This document shows positions 9,459 to 20,645 of a stretch of DNA of 64,000 nt, in pieces; position 1 is the stretch's first letter, and every line of letters starts with the position of its first letter. Location: NCBI GenBank assembly GCA_023105745.1, contig JALGQZ010000011.1, positions 22,780,975-22,844,974 of the forward strand, read 5' to 3'. Source of the DNA: Austropuccinia psidii. Lineage: Eukaryota; Basidiomycota; Pucciniomycetes; Pucciniales; Sphaerophragmiaceae. The translations under genes were made by a program, and so were the position numbers. The notes under the pieces are model-generated. The model did no database searches. It was not told the origin of the DNA and was given only the letters and a program-made list of their open reading frames with translations.

Positions 9459-10547
9459 TGTGGTATTCCATACCATTAGTACCAGTTTCAAGCTTACCAA
9501 TAAAACAAAAGAAAAAAATGATAATAAAACCAATTACCCAAAACATATTTACACATTACAACTACAAATTTCAAAAATAAATATACAATACACAGCCTCA
9601 AGATCTTATCAAAACAGTATAGTATCAAAGGATTTATCCACCTTATTGCATCATCAATAACAAATTATGCAATTAAAAGGAGTTAATCTAAATAAAGGTA
9701 TATGAAGATGCACAACAGCATCAGAGCTGTATTTTTCCCACCTTGATTCAATTTAAAGAAGAAATACCTCAAGGCTATGCATAAAATTACAATATATTTT
9801 CCAAGAACAAATGTTTGCTTAGTAATAATGACATGCATCAAACTTGATAGAAATGATGCAATCTCCATATGAAATGATACAATACTAAAACATAAACACC
9901 AGCATAATTCTCTCAGAAAATACGTAACAAATTCACCAAAAATGAAAATGTCACCAGCAAAATTATATCAAAGACATCACATGATTTTGATAAGAAACAG
10001 AAACACCAGCATAATTTTCTCATATATATCATATGACTAGAAGAAAGCTCAATTGTCAGGAGCCGCATTTTCTCCACTTTCTCAGCAAAAAGAAAATCTC
10101 ACCAGCATAATTCCCTCATAACATACGTAAAAATAGAAACAAAAAATACTTTCCCCACCTTCAAGAAAACATCACCAGCCATATTACCTCAATGACCTCA
10201 CATGACCCTGATAAAAAGAAAATCTCACCAGCAAAATTATTGCAAAGACATCACATGATTTTGATAAGAAACAGAAACACCAGCATAATTTTCTCATATA
10301 TATCATATGACTAGAAGAAAGTTCAATTGTCAGGAGCTGTATTTTCTCCACTTTCTTGGCAGAAAGAAAATCTCACAAGCCAAATTATCTCAAATACATC
10401 ACATGATTTTGATAAGAAAAACCACCACCAGCATAATTCTCTCAGCAAACACGCTGCTACACCAAACTACACATCTCACCAGCTAAAACCTCTCAACTAT
10501 GATTTTTTCTAAGTACCCTATTTTGAGAAGCTCTATGGAGGCCAAAA

Positions 10548-10557
10548 GCTATAAATA
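10548..10557 (+). promoter_or_regulatory. Element D LTR TATA box
   Basis: CTATAAATAG is followed about 30 bp later by CATTTTTGCATCATC. The same sequence and context occur in the 3' LTR at about 35710. It probably marks the U3/R boundary region of the LTR promoter. Confidence 0.5.
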
Positions 10558-10619
10558 GAGGTCCTCTCTCCCTCATTTTTGCATCATCATGGAAGAAGTT
10601 CCCACTATCTAGGATCACC

Positions 10620-10870
10620 ACCATCCCTGAACTATCAGGATATCTAGAGTAGTAGTAGTGTTTTAGTAGTGAAAAGCTCAGTAGCCTTGCTCAATAAGCT
10701 TAGTATTAGTGAAGAATAGTAGTATAACCGTAGTAAAAGCTCAGTAGCCTTGCTCAGTAGCTTAGTATTAGTGAAGAATAGTAGTATAACCGTAGTAAAA
10801 AGATCAGTAGCTTATTATTGTTAAAGAAAGAGTAGTATAACCATAGTTAAAGCTTAGTGTTATTAACAAA
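10620..10870 (+). repeat. ~63-bp tandem repeat in the element D LTR
   Basis: Imperfect copies of a unit built on AGCTCAGTAGCCTTGCTCA followed by GTATTAGTGAAGAATAGTAG and TATAACCGTAGTAAA. It is also present in the 3' LTR at about 35820-36060. It lies just downstream of the TATA box, so it would fall in R/U5. Confidence 0.6.
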
Positions 10871-10945
10871 AAGAAGTAGTAGTGATATAAACTCAGTATT
10901 AAAGAAAATTCTAAAAGAATCAAATCAAGTAGTCTTATTATTAGT

Positions 10946-12969
10946 TGTAAGGTTTGACTATGAAACAATAAGTAAAAATTACTAATTTATTACTTATTGT
11001 ACTCTGAATGTCCTTATGAATTGAATAAATAAGATTAAAAATATAATAATAATAAGTAATTATTATTATTATGGTGTAAAATAATTATATTATTAAATAA
11101 AGATAATAATATAATTTATATTATGAAAATATAATATAATAAATAAATATATTAATATAAAATAATTAATATATTTAAAAAACTCTTTATTATTGTTACC
11201 AACAAATAATAAGGGCGTAAAAAATTGCTTTTTATTAATAAAAAACAATTAATAACAATAATATTACTAATATTAAAGTTATGAATTAATATAAATACTA
11301 TTTATATTAATTAAAGAATTATTAAGAGAGTAATAATAGAGAAATTATTATAATAAGAGAAAATAACCTACTTTTAACACTTAATATAATAATTTTGAAA
11401 TATTTTACGCCAAAAAATATAAATACAACCTTTTCAAATTGTATTTACAATAAAAATAAAGAAAATTACAAATCATTCTGGATTTTTACGTGGAAATGAG
11501 TTTTAGAGAGATTTTTTAACAAAAACAATTAAATAAATGATTTAATCACGTCAAAATAGATAATTATAGCAAGGTGGTCTTTAATGTTTAATAATATAAT
11601 ACTTTTATATATAAAGAATAAAGAAATTACCTTTGATTTAATTGATTTAATGTTTTTGATGCGTCTGAGGGGAAAATAGAGTAAAAAGAGCTCTATTTAT
11701 AGTAAATACCTCCCTCCTAGAGTCCGACAGGCTTCTAGTAGACGTGTACTGATCATATCCACTGGAATTGATCAATAGTTTAAGGTTTGGAGATGATTAC
11801 ATCACTATCAAACCATATTACATCATTATTACACCATTATTTAGAGTTATCACTATAACTCTAAAGTTGATGACATCAGAGGCTTGGCAGAACCCCAAAT
11901 TTCGTGGATTTTATTAGTTTGAATCATAAACTAATAGTATTCACCAATTTTATCACTCTTAAGACTGTTAAACTTAAATTAAGGTTACAGTGAGTGATCA
12001 TAACTGCTCAAATTAAGCTCAAACTTTGATCCTCAATACCTTTTAAGATTTACACGCTACAGCAATTCAGAGAGTGAATTCTGATAGCCTGGCATAACCT
12101 TATTATGCTGCCAAGAGCTTTTCATTACATCATCAAAACTCTAATTTTTATGATTTTTCTTGTAACTCATCTTTTCTGTCAAAATTCAATATTTTAAACT
12201 TCAAACCTTGATTTCAGGGGGTTATACCCTGAATTTAATAATAAAAATTACATCATTCTTCACGAATAAACTAGTAGAATCCAACTGTATACTTTTTTTA
12301 AGTTTGGACCACTTTCACAACAAAGTGGTCAACAGCTCTGTTGATTTTTATCAATATTTCATCATAGGTTTTAACCTTGTTTATAATTTGTAAAATAAAG
12401 TTCATATCTATGTTCTTACAGTAATTACGTGGTAACTTTATTTTTGGTTCATCATTCTATCATGTATAGTTTAGGAGATATTAGCTATGATCCTTGAATA
12501 TATGCGTTGACCAAAAAGTGCATATATTCAGGTTAATTCCTTAAGTATTAGCTTTGGGAATTAGCTTATTAATTGTTTTATGTGTGGATTTTCGTGGGGA
12601 ACCCACTGGTACAATTTATTTCACATGTTGTTTCATTAGTTCTTGAGATAAATAAGGTTTTATGGTTTTTATAAGGTATTATACCTTATAATTCATTAAA
12701 TATTGACTTTACAGATATGCCATAAAAATGGTATATGTGTATTTCTCCATGGGGAATTCAATGGTATAATTTATTTTACATGTTGGTTCATTGGCTTTTA
12801 AGTTAAACCAATTTTTGTACCAATTTATGGTATTTTTTGTATATTTAAGTAATTATTTTTAATGTATAATTATTCTAAGTAATTTTAATATTATTATATT
12901 AAAGGTATAATTATTCTTAGTCTTTTTTGTGACCTTATTGGATATGTGGTCATATCTCAAAGGCTCACA
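10946..12969 (+). repeat. Solo LTR of an A-related family inside the D 5' LTR
   Basis: It begins TGTAAGGTTTGACTATGAAAC and ends TCAAAGGCTCACA (2024 bp). It is flanked by a perfect 5-bp duplication TTAGT (10941-10945 and 12970-12974). The D 3' LTR shows the unoccupied site (TATTATTAGTACTCATATC, about 36120), which confirms insertion into a pre-existing LTR. It contains no long ORF; the AT-rich stretch 10950-11700 has many short (TAA)n-like runs. Confidence 0.9.
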
Positions 12970-13437
12970 TTAGTACTCATATCAAAAAAAATTATTATAA
13001 TCAACCTAAAACCATAAAAAATATATATTCTTATCATTTTAATTAAAAAAAACCAAAAAAAAATATTCTTATTAGTTTTATTAAAATAACAGAAACCCAA
13101 AACATATATATATATATTATCACTTTTATTAAAATCAAATAAAAAAAATCTTAGTGATTATTTTATCAGAAATTTTAGATCAGAGTTTTTACTGTAGTGT
13201 TATCGATAGGTCTGATTTAGAGACTGCTGATAAGTCTTCTCTATCTGTTAAAGCCAAAAATCTTATTGTATTTTGTGATTCCCTGTATTCTTACTATTCA
13301 GTATTATTTAGAGGGGCAGCTAATACACCTTAGCACCCATGGTTATTGGACAATTCTGAAATTTAAAACAGACTTACCAATAATTTCCCCCTCAAGGTAC
13401 TGCCTTATTTCATCCCACACCAAAAGGAGCTCCCACA

Positions 13438-13457
13438 TCTGGTGTCCCAACAGTGGC
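13438..13457 (+). promoter_or_regulatory. Element D primer-binding site
   Basis: TCTGGTGTCCCAACAGTGGC directly follows the 5' LTR. TGGTGTCCCAACAGTGG has the TGG start expected for a tRNA 3' end. It differs from the A/B/C site, so D belongs to another lineage. Confidence 0.6.
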
Positions 13458-13663
13458 TAACACCAACTTCAATAATCAATAATCTGTCAATTCTAAAAAA
13501 ACATTCAAGTTCAATCCATAAAAGCCTTTTATCAATCAAAAAAAAGTATGTAAAAGCCTATCAAGTCAACCTGGAATCAGAAAACCCAAAAAACTCTAAA
13601 TCATCATCACCATCAATTTCTTCAACAAAATCATTTCACTATTATTATCCAAAAAGAGGAGAA

Positions 13664-15505
13664 ATGCCACTTGGAGAAGAATCACCTATAGATTATAGTA
13701 TACCAGTTGGTACACCCAGAACCAAGAAGAAAGATCAAAAGATAATGTTAGATTATTTTCAGAAATTACTCAAGGAACTATTTGAAATTAAAAACAAAAG
13801 TGAAAAACAAGAAATCAAAAAAGAATATATCAATATGGATTCAGCATCATCATCAAAGATACCACACAATCCAGATGAATCCAAAGAAGAAATTATAAAT
13901 GAAGAGACCATGCAAGCACAAGAAGATATTTCTGATGTAGAAAGACTTCATCAAAGAATGTTGGAAATGCAACAAGAATTAATTGAACTCCTTAAAAAAG
14001 AAGGGAAAAGGAAACAGTCAAGTTTTACCACAGAAAACAGCCCAATGGAAGAAACTACAAGCAGCCAAGAATCTTTAGACAAGAAGGGTCACCATCACCA
14101 TTTTCAAGGCCTATGGCCTCATCAGCTCCATTCACTTCACAAAGACCAAATACTCTACCAAAGCGGGTTAATATTCATGCACAGGCTTCAAGCTTATTGC
14201 AACAAGAAATCCCACAAAACAATACACCCATTGTCAAGATCAGACCAAAGGATTTTAATTTATGGTTTTATGGAAAGGAAGTGGAAAGATTTATTAAAAG
14301 AGTGGAAAATATAGCAGAAATTGAAGGAGCAAGTGGAAGGGATATAGCAAGACAGATATCCTTTTGGACTAAAGATCAAGAAATTAGCTACCATATTGAA
14401 GGAATGCCTGGATATGAAACTGGCGATTGGGAGCAATTAAAATTGGATATGAAGAGGAGATGGGGAACAGTTTCACCTGAAAGAAGATACAAGCTGACCT
14501 CTATTACTCAATTATTTACAAAGATTCAACAAGAAGGAGGAATTATAAATATGACTCAATATATAAAGTTCATTGGTGAATATGAATCCATTATTAATTA
14601 TCCCAGAAGGTATCAATATATACAAGGAGATATCAATCACAATCAAGAAATTTTGGCAAGTCTTTCCTCAAGTGTTCAAAAATCTATTTACACAGAAATG
14701 ATTAAAGATAAGGCCATGGTTAAAGCTTTGGATGGTGGTTATATCATTCCAAGATTGGAAATCTTAAATTTATATATTGAACAAGATTTAGAAGCCAAAG
14801 TCTTAATTCAACAGAAGGAGTTTTCACAACCAAAGTCACAAGAGAAGAAAGCTAGGTTTATATAGGAAATCTGGGAAGAAGTCTTAAAGCAAATGAAAGA
14901 TCTTACCCAAAAAATTCAAAATCCTCAGCTGCAAGGGCATCAATCAAAAGAATACTGAGAAGGAAGCAGTTAAGGAAGTATTGAATCAGCTAAAACACCT
15001 TTCAGAGGTAGTTGAATCTCCAAATAAAACACAAGCAGGCAATAATCAAGATCAGAACGTTACACAAAGCTCAGAACCATTCAGGCCAAGATATCCTTTA
15101 CCACCCATATCTTCTAGTTATCAACCATGTGTTCCAGCACAAATGGCTCCAAGACAGCTACTGAAGTGTTATTACTGCTTAGAAGAAGGACATTCCGCAA
15201 TAAGATGTAATCACCTCACACAAGACTTGGAGAAAAGAGTTGCATTGAAGCATGGAGGAACATATGTTTTTCCAAATTTTCAAAGAGTACCCACAGAAGG
15301 CCCTAAATCTGCAAAAGAATTAGTCAGAAATTTTTCCAAAGAGCAGGAGGATTTTACAAAGGAAATGATGGAACAATCAAATCCACCCCCAAATAAGCAA
15401 CTAACAACAGTAATTGAGGAAAGCAAAGGTGAGAAGGCAACAGCTATAGCTCAAATAGAAGAATGGGGAAACTGGAAGCTTCCTCAAATATCACCAGCAA
15501 ATTAA
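13664..15505 (+). pseudogene. Element D gag, frameshifted
   Basis: The start is taken at ATG 13664 (MPLGEESPIDYSIP); upstream codons are primer-binding site and leader. The frame runs acidic/coiled-coil (VERLHQRMLEMQQEL) to about 14100. It then shifts by +2 into MASSAPFTSQRPNTLPK at 14113. The capsid-like part follows: LWFYGKEVERFIKRVENIA, EISYHIEGMPGYETGDW, RRWGTVSPERRYKLTSI. A stop at 14863 and an indel near 14960 break it again. The last part (14981-15505) has a zinc knuckle, C-YY-C-LEEG-H-SAIR-C, near 15170-15210. The family is retroelement gag; the copy is dead. Confidence 0.75.
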
Positions 15506-16684
15506 AATATTCAAATAAATGTTGGGCTTAGACAGACAAGGCAAAGAGCTGCAAGAAAGGAAAGTCAAATTCAAACCCAGCAAGAGGATAAGCCTGAAAC
15601 ACACAAACCCTTTAAAAAGAAGATACCAGGTTCCTACAATGAGGAAGATGAGGCAGAAGAAGAAATAAGAGTTCTAATTCCAACCAAATATAAGAAAACA
15701 CAAGAAGGAAAGGAAGTAGATAATGATGATATTGAAATAATTTCCAAGGAAAATAATGAGGAGGTACTTAGACAGGAATCACAAAAGATGGAATTAAAGA
15801 ACAAGGTAAAATCTACAGCCAATAATCCAAAGCTAATAATTGAATATGTGATGAAGAAAATACTTGAACGAAAAATAAATCTTACTCTTGAAGAAATATT
15901 ATCAATTTCACCAACCTTTATTGATAAATTACAAAATTTAACTACCCAGGAAAAAGAGGTGATAAAATCAGTCAATACGTCAAATATTCAAGAAAGACTA
16001 CTTTCATTAAAGCTACGGGACTATGATACCCCAAGATTACATTATGCATGCCCACTTGTATTTATGGAAGTATTTATTGGAAGAGAAGAATATCCTACAA
16101 TGGCATTGGTGGATACTGGATCAGAAATTAATATAATACCAGAGGAAATTGCAATTGAAGCCTCACTTACAAGTAGAAAGCTCAATATTAATCTCAGAGG
16201 AATTGGTGAACATACAACATCTTTGGTTGGACTCTCAGAATTTACACCAATTACTATGATAACAGGAGAAGAAAAAGAAATTCATTTATCCATAGCAAAA
16301 GGAGCTGTACACACTATACTTGGAAGACCATTTTTAGCAGATAATAATGTTAAATTGGAATTTTCACACAAGCAAGGGGAAATATTTAGTTATCCATTGC
16401 AAGATGGACATCAATTATGTTTACCAATATGTAACCCTCAAGCCATGGGTTGGAAAATTTCTCCACCCAGTGGTATGGAAATTTGTGCATCTTCAGAGAT
16501 TGGAAAATGGTCAGTACATCAAGCAGAATCATCCAAAAGAAACAAAACAGAGGAAACAGAAAGTCAATCTTCAACAAGAGTGAAGACAATATTTCTTGGA
16601 CCTAACAATATACCCTTCTCAGCTATTTTTGATGCAAACAATGACTTGAATTTTATAACTCAGGAAATAGCCCTAAAAGCATAA
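15506..16684 (+). pseudogene. Element D aspartic protease region
   Basis: The frame is open from 15788 to 16684 with a degraded, acidic link (EEEIRVLIPTKYKK) upstream. The active site is ALVDTGSEINIIPEEIA at about 16100-16150 (D-T-G triad), followed by the flap region and the HTILGRPFLADNN motif (about 16310-16345) typical of retroviral-type proteases. It would release Gag from the polyprotein. The stop at 16682 (TAA) precedes text that continues in a neighbouring frame (ISPYASKSTVNSLKPIGQI), so the stop is probably a mutation. Confidence 0.75.
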
Positions 16685-16726
16685 TTAAACATCAGCCCTT
16701 ATGCATCAAAATCAACAGTCAACTCT

Positions 16727-18112
16727 TTGAAGCCAATTGGTCAAATTAAAAATCTTGAAGTCACTTTTGAAAGTGAAGAAAAAAACTACCTGGACTTCTT
16801 AGTATTTGAAAATTTTAATCAAATAATAATTGAAGAAAAGTCCAGCATATTATCTTCATCTAAAGAAAGTATGCCTGCTGTAACTCATATAAAATCTAAA
16901 GTAAAGGAGACAGAAGCTAAACTGGAGGTAGAAGATAGTGAAGAAATAGAAAAAATCAAAGAGGAACTAAAGAAGATGAGAAGAAATTTGGACATAGCCA
17001 TAGAAGACCCAGAGAAATGGCTAGCACTTGAGTTAAGTGGTATGAACAAAGAAGATCAAGTAGAAAGCCCACAGAAGAAATTCAAAATTGATCTGAAGCC
17101 ACCTGAAGCAAATTCCTCAAGAATTTCAGAAGACTATTTCAATTTATTTCAAGAGGAAACCAGGTAAATTGGTGATACTGAAAAAGATTTATCAAGTGAA
17201 GAGCCAAAAGATAGCATAATCAAGCCATTGGCAAACAGAAAATTTGAAGAATTGGAAAAGGAAATTTACATAATTACTGAAGACAAAATGGATCAAGTTT
17301 GGGAGAGTTATATTAAAAAAGGGATTAAACAAAGAATGGAAATAGTTCTAGAAGGAAAATTGGTAGAATCAGAAGATGAATTGAAGTTATGTCAACAAAA
17401 TAAGGGAAATTGGGAAGATAAATATAAACAAAGCAGAATGTTTTAAGACCTAGAAGAAGGAGAGTTATCAGAAAATACACAAAGGCTAGCTAGACTTGGC
17501 ATTCTAGAAAAATTGAATGATGCCTATGATCAAATATGCTGCCTTTCAAGCTCAATTGATTTATTTAATCAAAATCAAGGAATTACATCTGGATTACCAA
17601 ATGACTCCCAGAATCAAAATGGCATACAGAAAGACATACCAGAATATGAAGGAGTGTAAGATTATGTGCTACTTCCAATAATAACATTTAAAGAGCTGTA
17701 TGATTATGAGCTAGATTCACCAATAATTTAAACCAAATATCTTTCAGAACTACCTGGATCAAATCTTACAAATGTTGATTTTCTGGAATTACTAACCACT
17801 ATTGGAATCAAAGGAAACTTATGGAATCCTTACTGGAAGAAGCCTTATGGATATTATCAAATGACAATAGATGGACTGTATCACAAAATGTTATGGACTC
17901 AAGAAGATTTGAATCTAGATGGTTTGGAAATCTTGGGAGGAACTCTTTGCTGGTGTGATTTTGGGTACATGTTTATTCATGAAGTCAAAGGTTTTGTTTC
18001 AGAATGGAAAGGAAATAAACAAAGAAAACAACACAACAAGATATTTGGAGAAATATTGAATGACATATGTCTTTCAGTAATTCATAACAAAAGTCTGAAT
18101 ATATCTCAATAA
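16727..18112 (+). pseudogene. Element D region downstream of protease, unknown domain
   Basis: Three open blocks (16727-17167, 17228-17446, 17861-18112) with stops between them continue the protease polyprotein. The first two are acidic and coiled-coil-like (EEIEKIKEELKKMRRNLD). The last, together with 17650-17860 read through its stops, has a globular look: LPGSNLTNVDFLELL, GNLWNPYWKKPYGYYQMTI, LDGLEILGGTLCWCDFGY. I do not recognise it. It is not the RT, RNase H or integrase of gypsy elements. It could be a family-specific domain; the copy itself is broken. Confidence 0.45.
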
Positions 18113-19280
18113 TAACTGAAGTAATCCAATTTCAATCACCAATTAAAAAAAACCACCATAAAAAATAGCAAAAAAATGATAAAAGAAATAACCTAAAAAA
18201 AGAAAATTATTTTCATATCTGTATTATTATCAGGGCAGTGACCTCCTGCCTTATCAAAGAAGAATTTCAGCTTATTCAACATTCTTTTTAAGTATCAGTA
18301 TTCAATAAAGGACTTTGAACTCAACATTTTCCAAGAGATTTTTTTTCAATGTATAAGTATTATGATTTTTTTTTAAAAAAAACCAATAGGGGTGGTTATC
18401 TGTTCTTATGCCACCTCATATAAAAAATGGCACAAGCTTGGGGAAGTGTGGGCCCATAGACCTTTATTAATGTTATTTCTCTTTTTTTAAAAAAAACAAT
18501 GAAAAGATGGTGTGAAGAAACAGCAAAAGAAGATATAGATAGCTCAAAATATCAAAATTATGACCACCGGTCATAATTTGGTTCTTTGAGACAGGAAGAG
18601 ATAAAATATGGAAAGGAAAACAAGAAGAAACAAAAATCAACCAAAAAAGCTTAGCCCTTCAGATACAGAAAAAAAAGACAGAAGAAGTTCAAAATGTCAA
18701 AATTATGACCACCTGTCATAATTTGCCATAAAAGCAAGAAAACTATATCAAGACAGGGAAGAAAGACCAATCAAACAATCTAGGCCATTCAGATACAGAA
18801 AAAGAATATCAAAGAAGTTAATATGTAAAAATTATGACTGCCGGTCATAACTTGGTAATTTGGATTCAGAAAAAGCAAGCAAACAGTATCTGAATAGGAA
18901 AAAACAAGTAACCAAACAACAAAAGGTGCTCAGATACAGTAAAAGAAGACCTTGGAATATAAAAATTAAACTAGAAAAGTAATTCAATTTATGGCACAAC
19001 AAAAAAAACATTACACACAGAGGTATACTGGATAACATTAGCCCAATATTTATTGGTTTAGCCACTCTTGGACGTACTCCCATACATCCACCTCAGAAAT
19101 TCAAATTGAACACAGTAATCATAGATATGAAAGAGGGTGTGGGCTCCCCAAACATAGCCAGAATATCATTCAATTAGTCCTAACAGATCACCCTAACTCA
19201 ACAGATACTAGGCCATCAGTACAGAGCACCCCCCACAGAGTGATGAAAATAATGCCAGCATGATTGTAGTTTGACAACAC
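18113..19280 (+). repeat. Element D noncoding region with hairpin-containing tandem repeats
   Basis: No gene is seen. Three imperfect copies of a ~130-145-bp unit lie at about 18520-18960. Each has an inverted repeat, AAATTATGACC, a 3-nt loop, then GGTCATAATTT (about 18554, 18699 and 18829), and a TTCAGATACAGAAAAA motif. The third copy has lost some pairing. Confidence 0.6.
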
Positions 19281-19462
19281 TCACAGTGCACAAAAGTGTG
19301 ATGTTACATCTGCAACGTCACCCAGACGTTGCACGTGCAAGTCTCAGTCTACCCGGGGTGACAGTTGCTGAGACAGCTGTCAGAAACGTAACAACAACTG
19401 CCTCACTTCTGTCACCAGCAATGACACCACCCTCTCATAACAACACGGAACATCCATCCCTT
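19281..19462 (+). repeat. SINE-like repeat, 5'-truncated copy 1
   Basis: From TCACAGTGCACAAAAGTGTG to GGAACATCCATCCCTT it matches, in the opposite orientation, 32572-32752. It is more GC-rich than its surroundings. The tRNA-like head seen in copy 2 is missing. An open frame (HPDVARASLSLPGV) is present in both copies, but I take this as chance or shared ancestry, not as a gene. Confidence 0.65.
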
Positions 19463-19637
19463 AATTGATTTCACATACCACACTATCAGAAACTATTTGC
19501 AAAGGTGCAATGCTAATACTTTAGTGATTAACTATTTACAATTAAATTTCAGCCTTCTGACTTTCCATACTTACCCATGTTTTAGGGTATGTTAGTGGTT
19601 ACGGTGTTGGTTTCCTTGTTGAGTTTGGGGCTCTGGT

Positions 19638-20645
19638 TGTCAGGGTGAGTCTAAATAGTAGCTATAAAATGTAGTTACAAGCTAGTATTATGACTGTGGC
19701 ACATCAAAAAACAAATAAATTTAAATCTTCAGGTCTCACTGCTACGTGGTAACAGTGGTGATGAGTCTGTTGAGGACCTGGGTTGCAATACTCTAATATC
19801 TTTGACTGTAAAGAAGTACTACAATAATTATATTCTAATTATATCTTTAATGATAATTCTAAGGACACTACTGATTGATAACAGTTTTGTCATGTAAGAA
19901 TATGGATAATAAGATAAAGATGATGGGTTTTCAAGGAAAAAACCCTTCTTTTTATATCTTTCAAGACTGTCAAGAGTTATTAACTCTTCACGCATCAGAG
20001 GAGTGAAAATTTTCACTCCAATGATCAGTCTGTGGTTCTGGATCGTCAATTCTGATGTCAATAGAGGCAGAATTGTGGTTTTGGAACCACAAATGATCAT
20101 TCTGGATCAATACAGGGTGAAAAAACTTTTCACCTGCCACGTCAGCACTTGGATGACGTTGTTCTGGTGTCTGTATGATCAATAATGATGATTTTAGAGA
20201 GGTTATATCTTCATAAGTATGAGAGCAATACTGTTTGATACAAGTTTGATACAGTCATCTTTTGCTAGAAAAACCTTCCAATCAAGATATCTCAGTCAGT
20301 TCTTAAGATATCAAGAAACCAAGAGCACAGAATTGAAGGGCTTAATGAGATCTTCAATTTGGTATGCTTCATGTTTACCCTTCTTTAAAATAGCAAAAGT
20401 TATAAGGGTTCTAAATTTTTGGATGTATTTTTGTACATCAGTATGAGACTTCAAAACCTTCCATACCAGATATCTTCTTCAATTTGGAAGATATCTGTAT
20501 TCTTATGATACAGTCTTGTAGGGCTTTATTAGCTCTACAGTTTGGTATATTACACTTTACAGTTGTATGAGTTTATGCCAAAGATACAGGGGTTTGTTTA
20601 CATTGTTGTTTTCAGAATATCTGTATTTTGGTTGTTAAACCTTTG
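19638..20645 (+). repeat. C-type solo LTR, left part (split by element A)
   Basis: It starts TGTCAGGGTGAGTCTAAATAG and resumes at 31652-32135, ending GAGTCACAGGCTGACA. The duplication CTGGT flanks the reassembled LTR (19633-19637 and 32136-32140). Its length without element A is about 1.49 kb. It has the same ends as the LTRs at 41485 and 43585. Confidence 0.85.

Larger units (their letters stand above)
9459..13437 (+). repeat. Element D 5' LTR, split by a solo LTR
   Basis: It starts TGTGGTATTCCATACC and ends GGAGCTCCCACA just before the primer-binding site. Without the inserted 10946-12969 element it is about 1.95 kb. The 3' copy is about 2.23 kb because a ~280-bp block around ATACCTCAAGGCTATGC is repeated there. 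The LTR contains many copies of a CACCAGCATAATTCTCTCA motif (about 9900-10450), a TATA box near 10550 and a short tandem repeat at about 10620-10870. Confidence 0.85.

Noticed and set aside
19271..19468. Open frame shared with 32480-32749 (HPDVARASLSLPGV)
   Set aside because: Lies in the SINE-like body; two copies are too few to show selection and the head looks pol III-derived.
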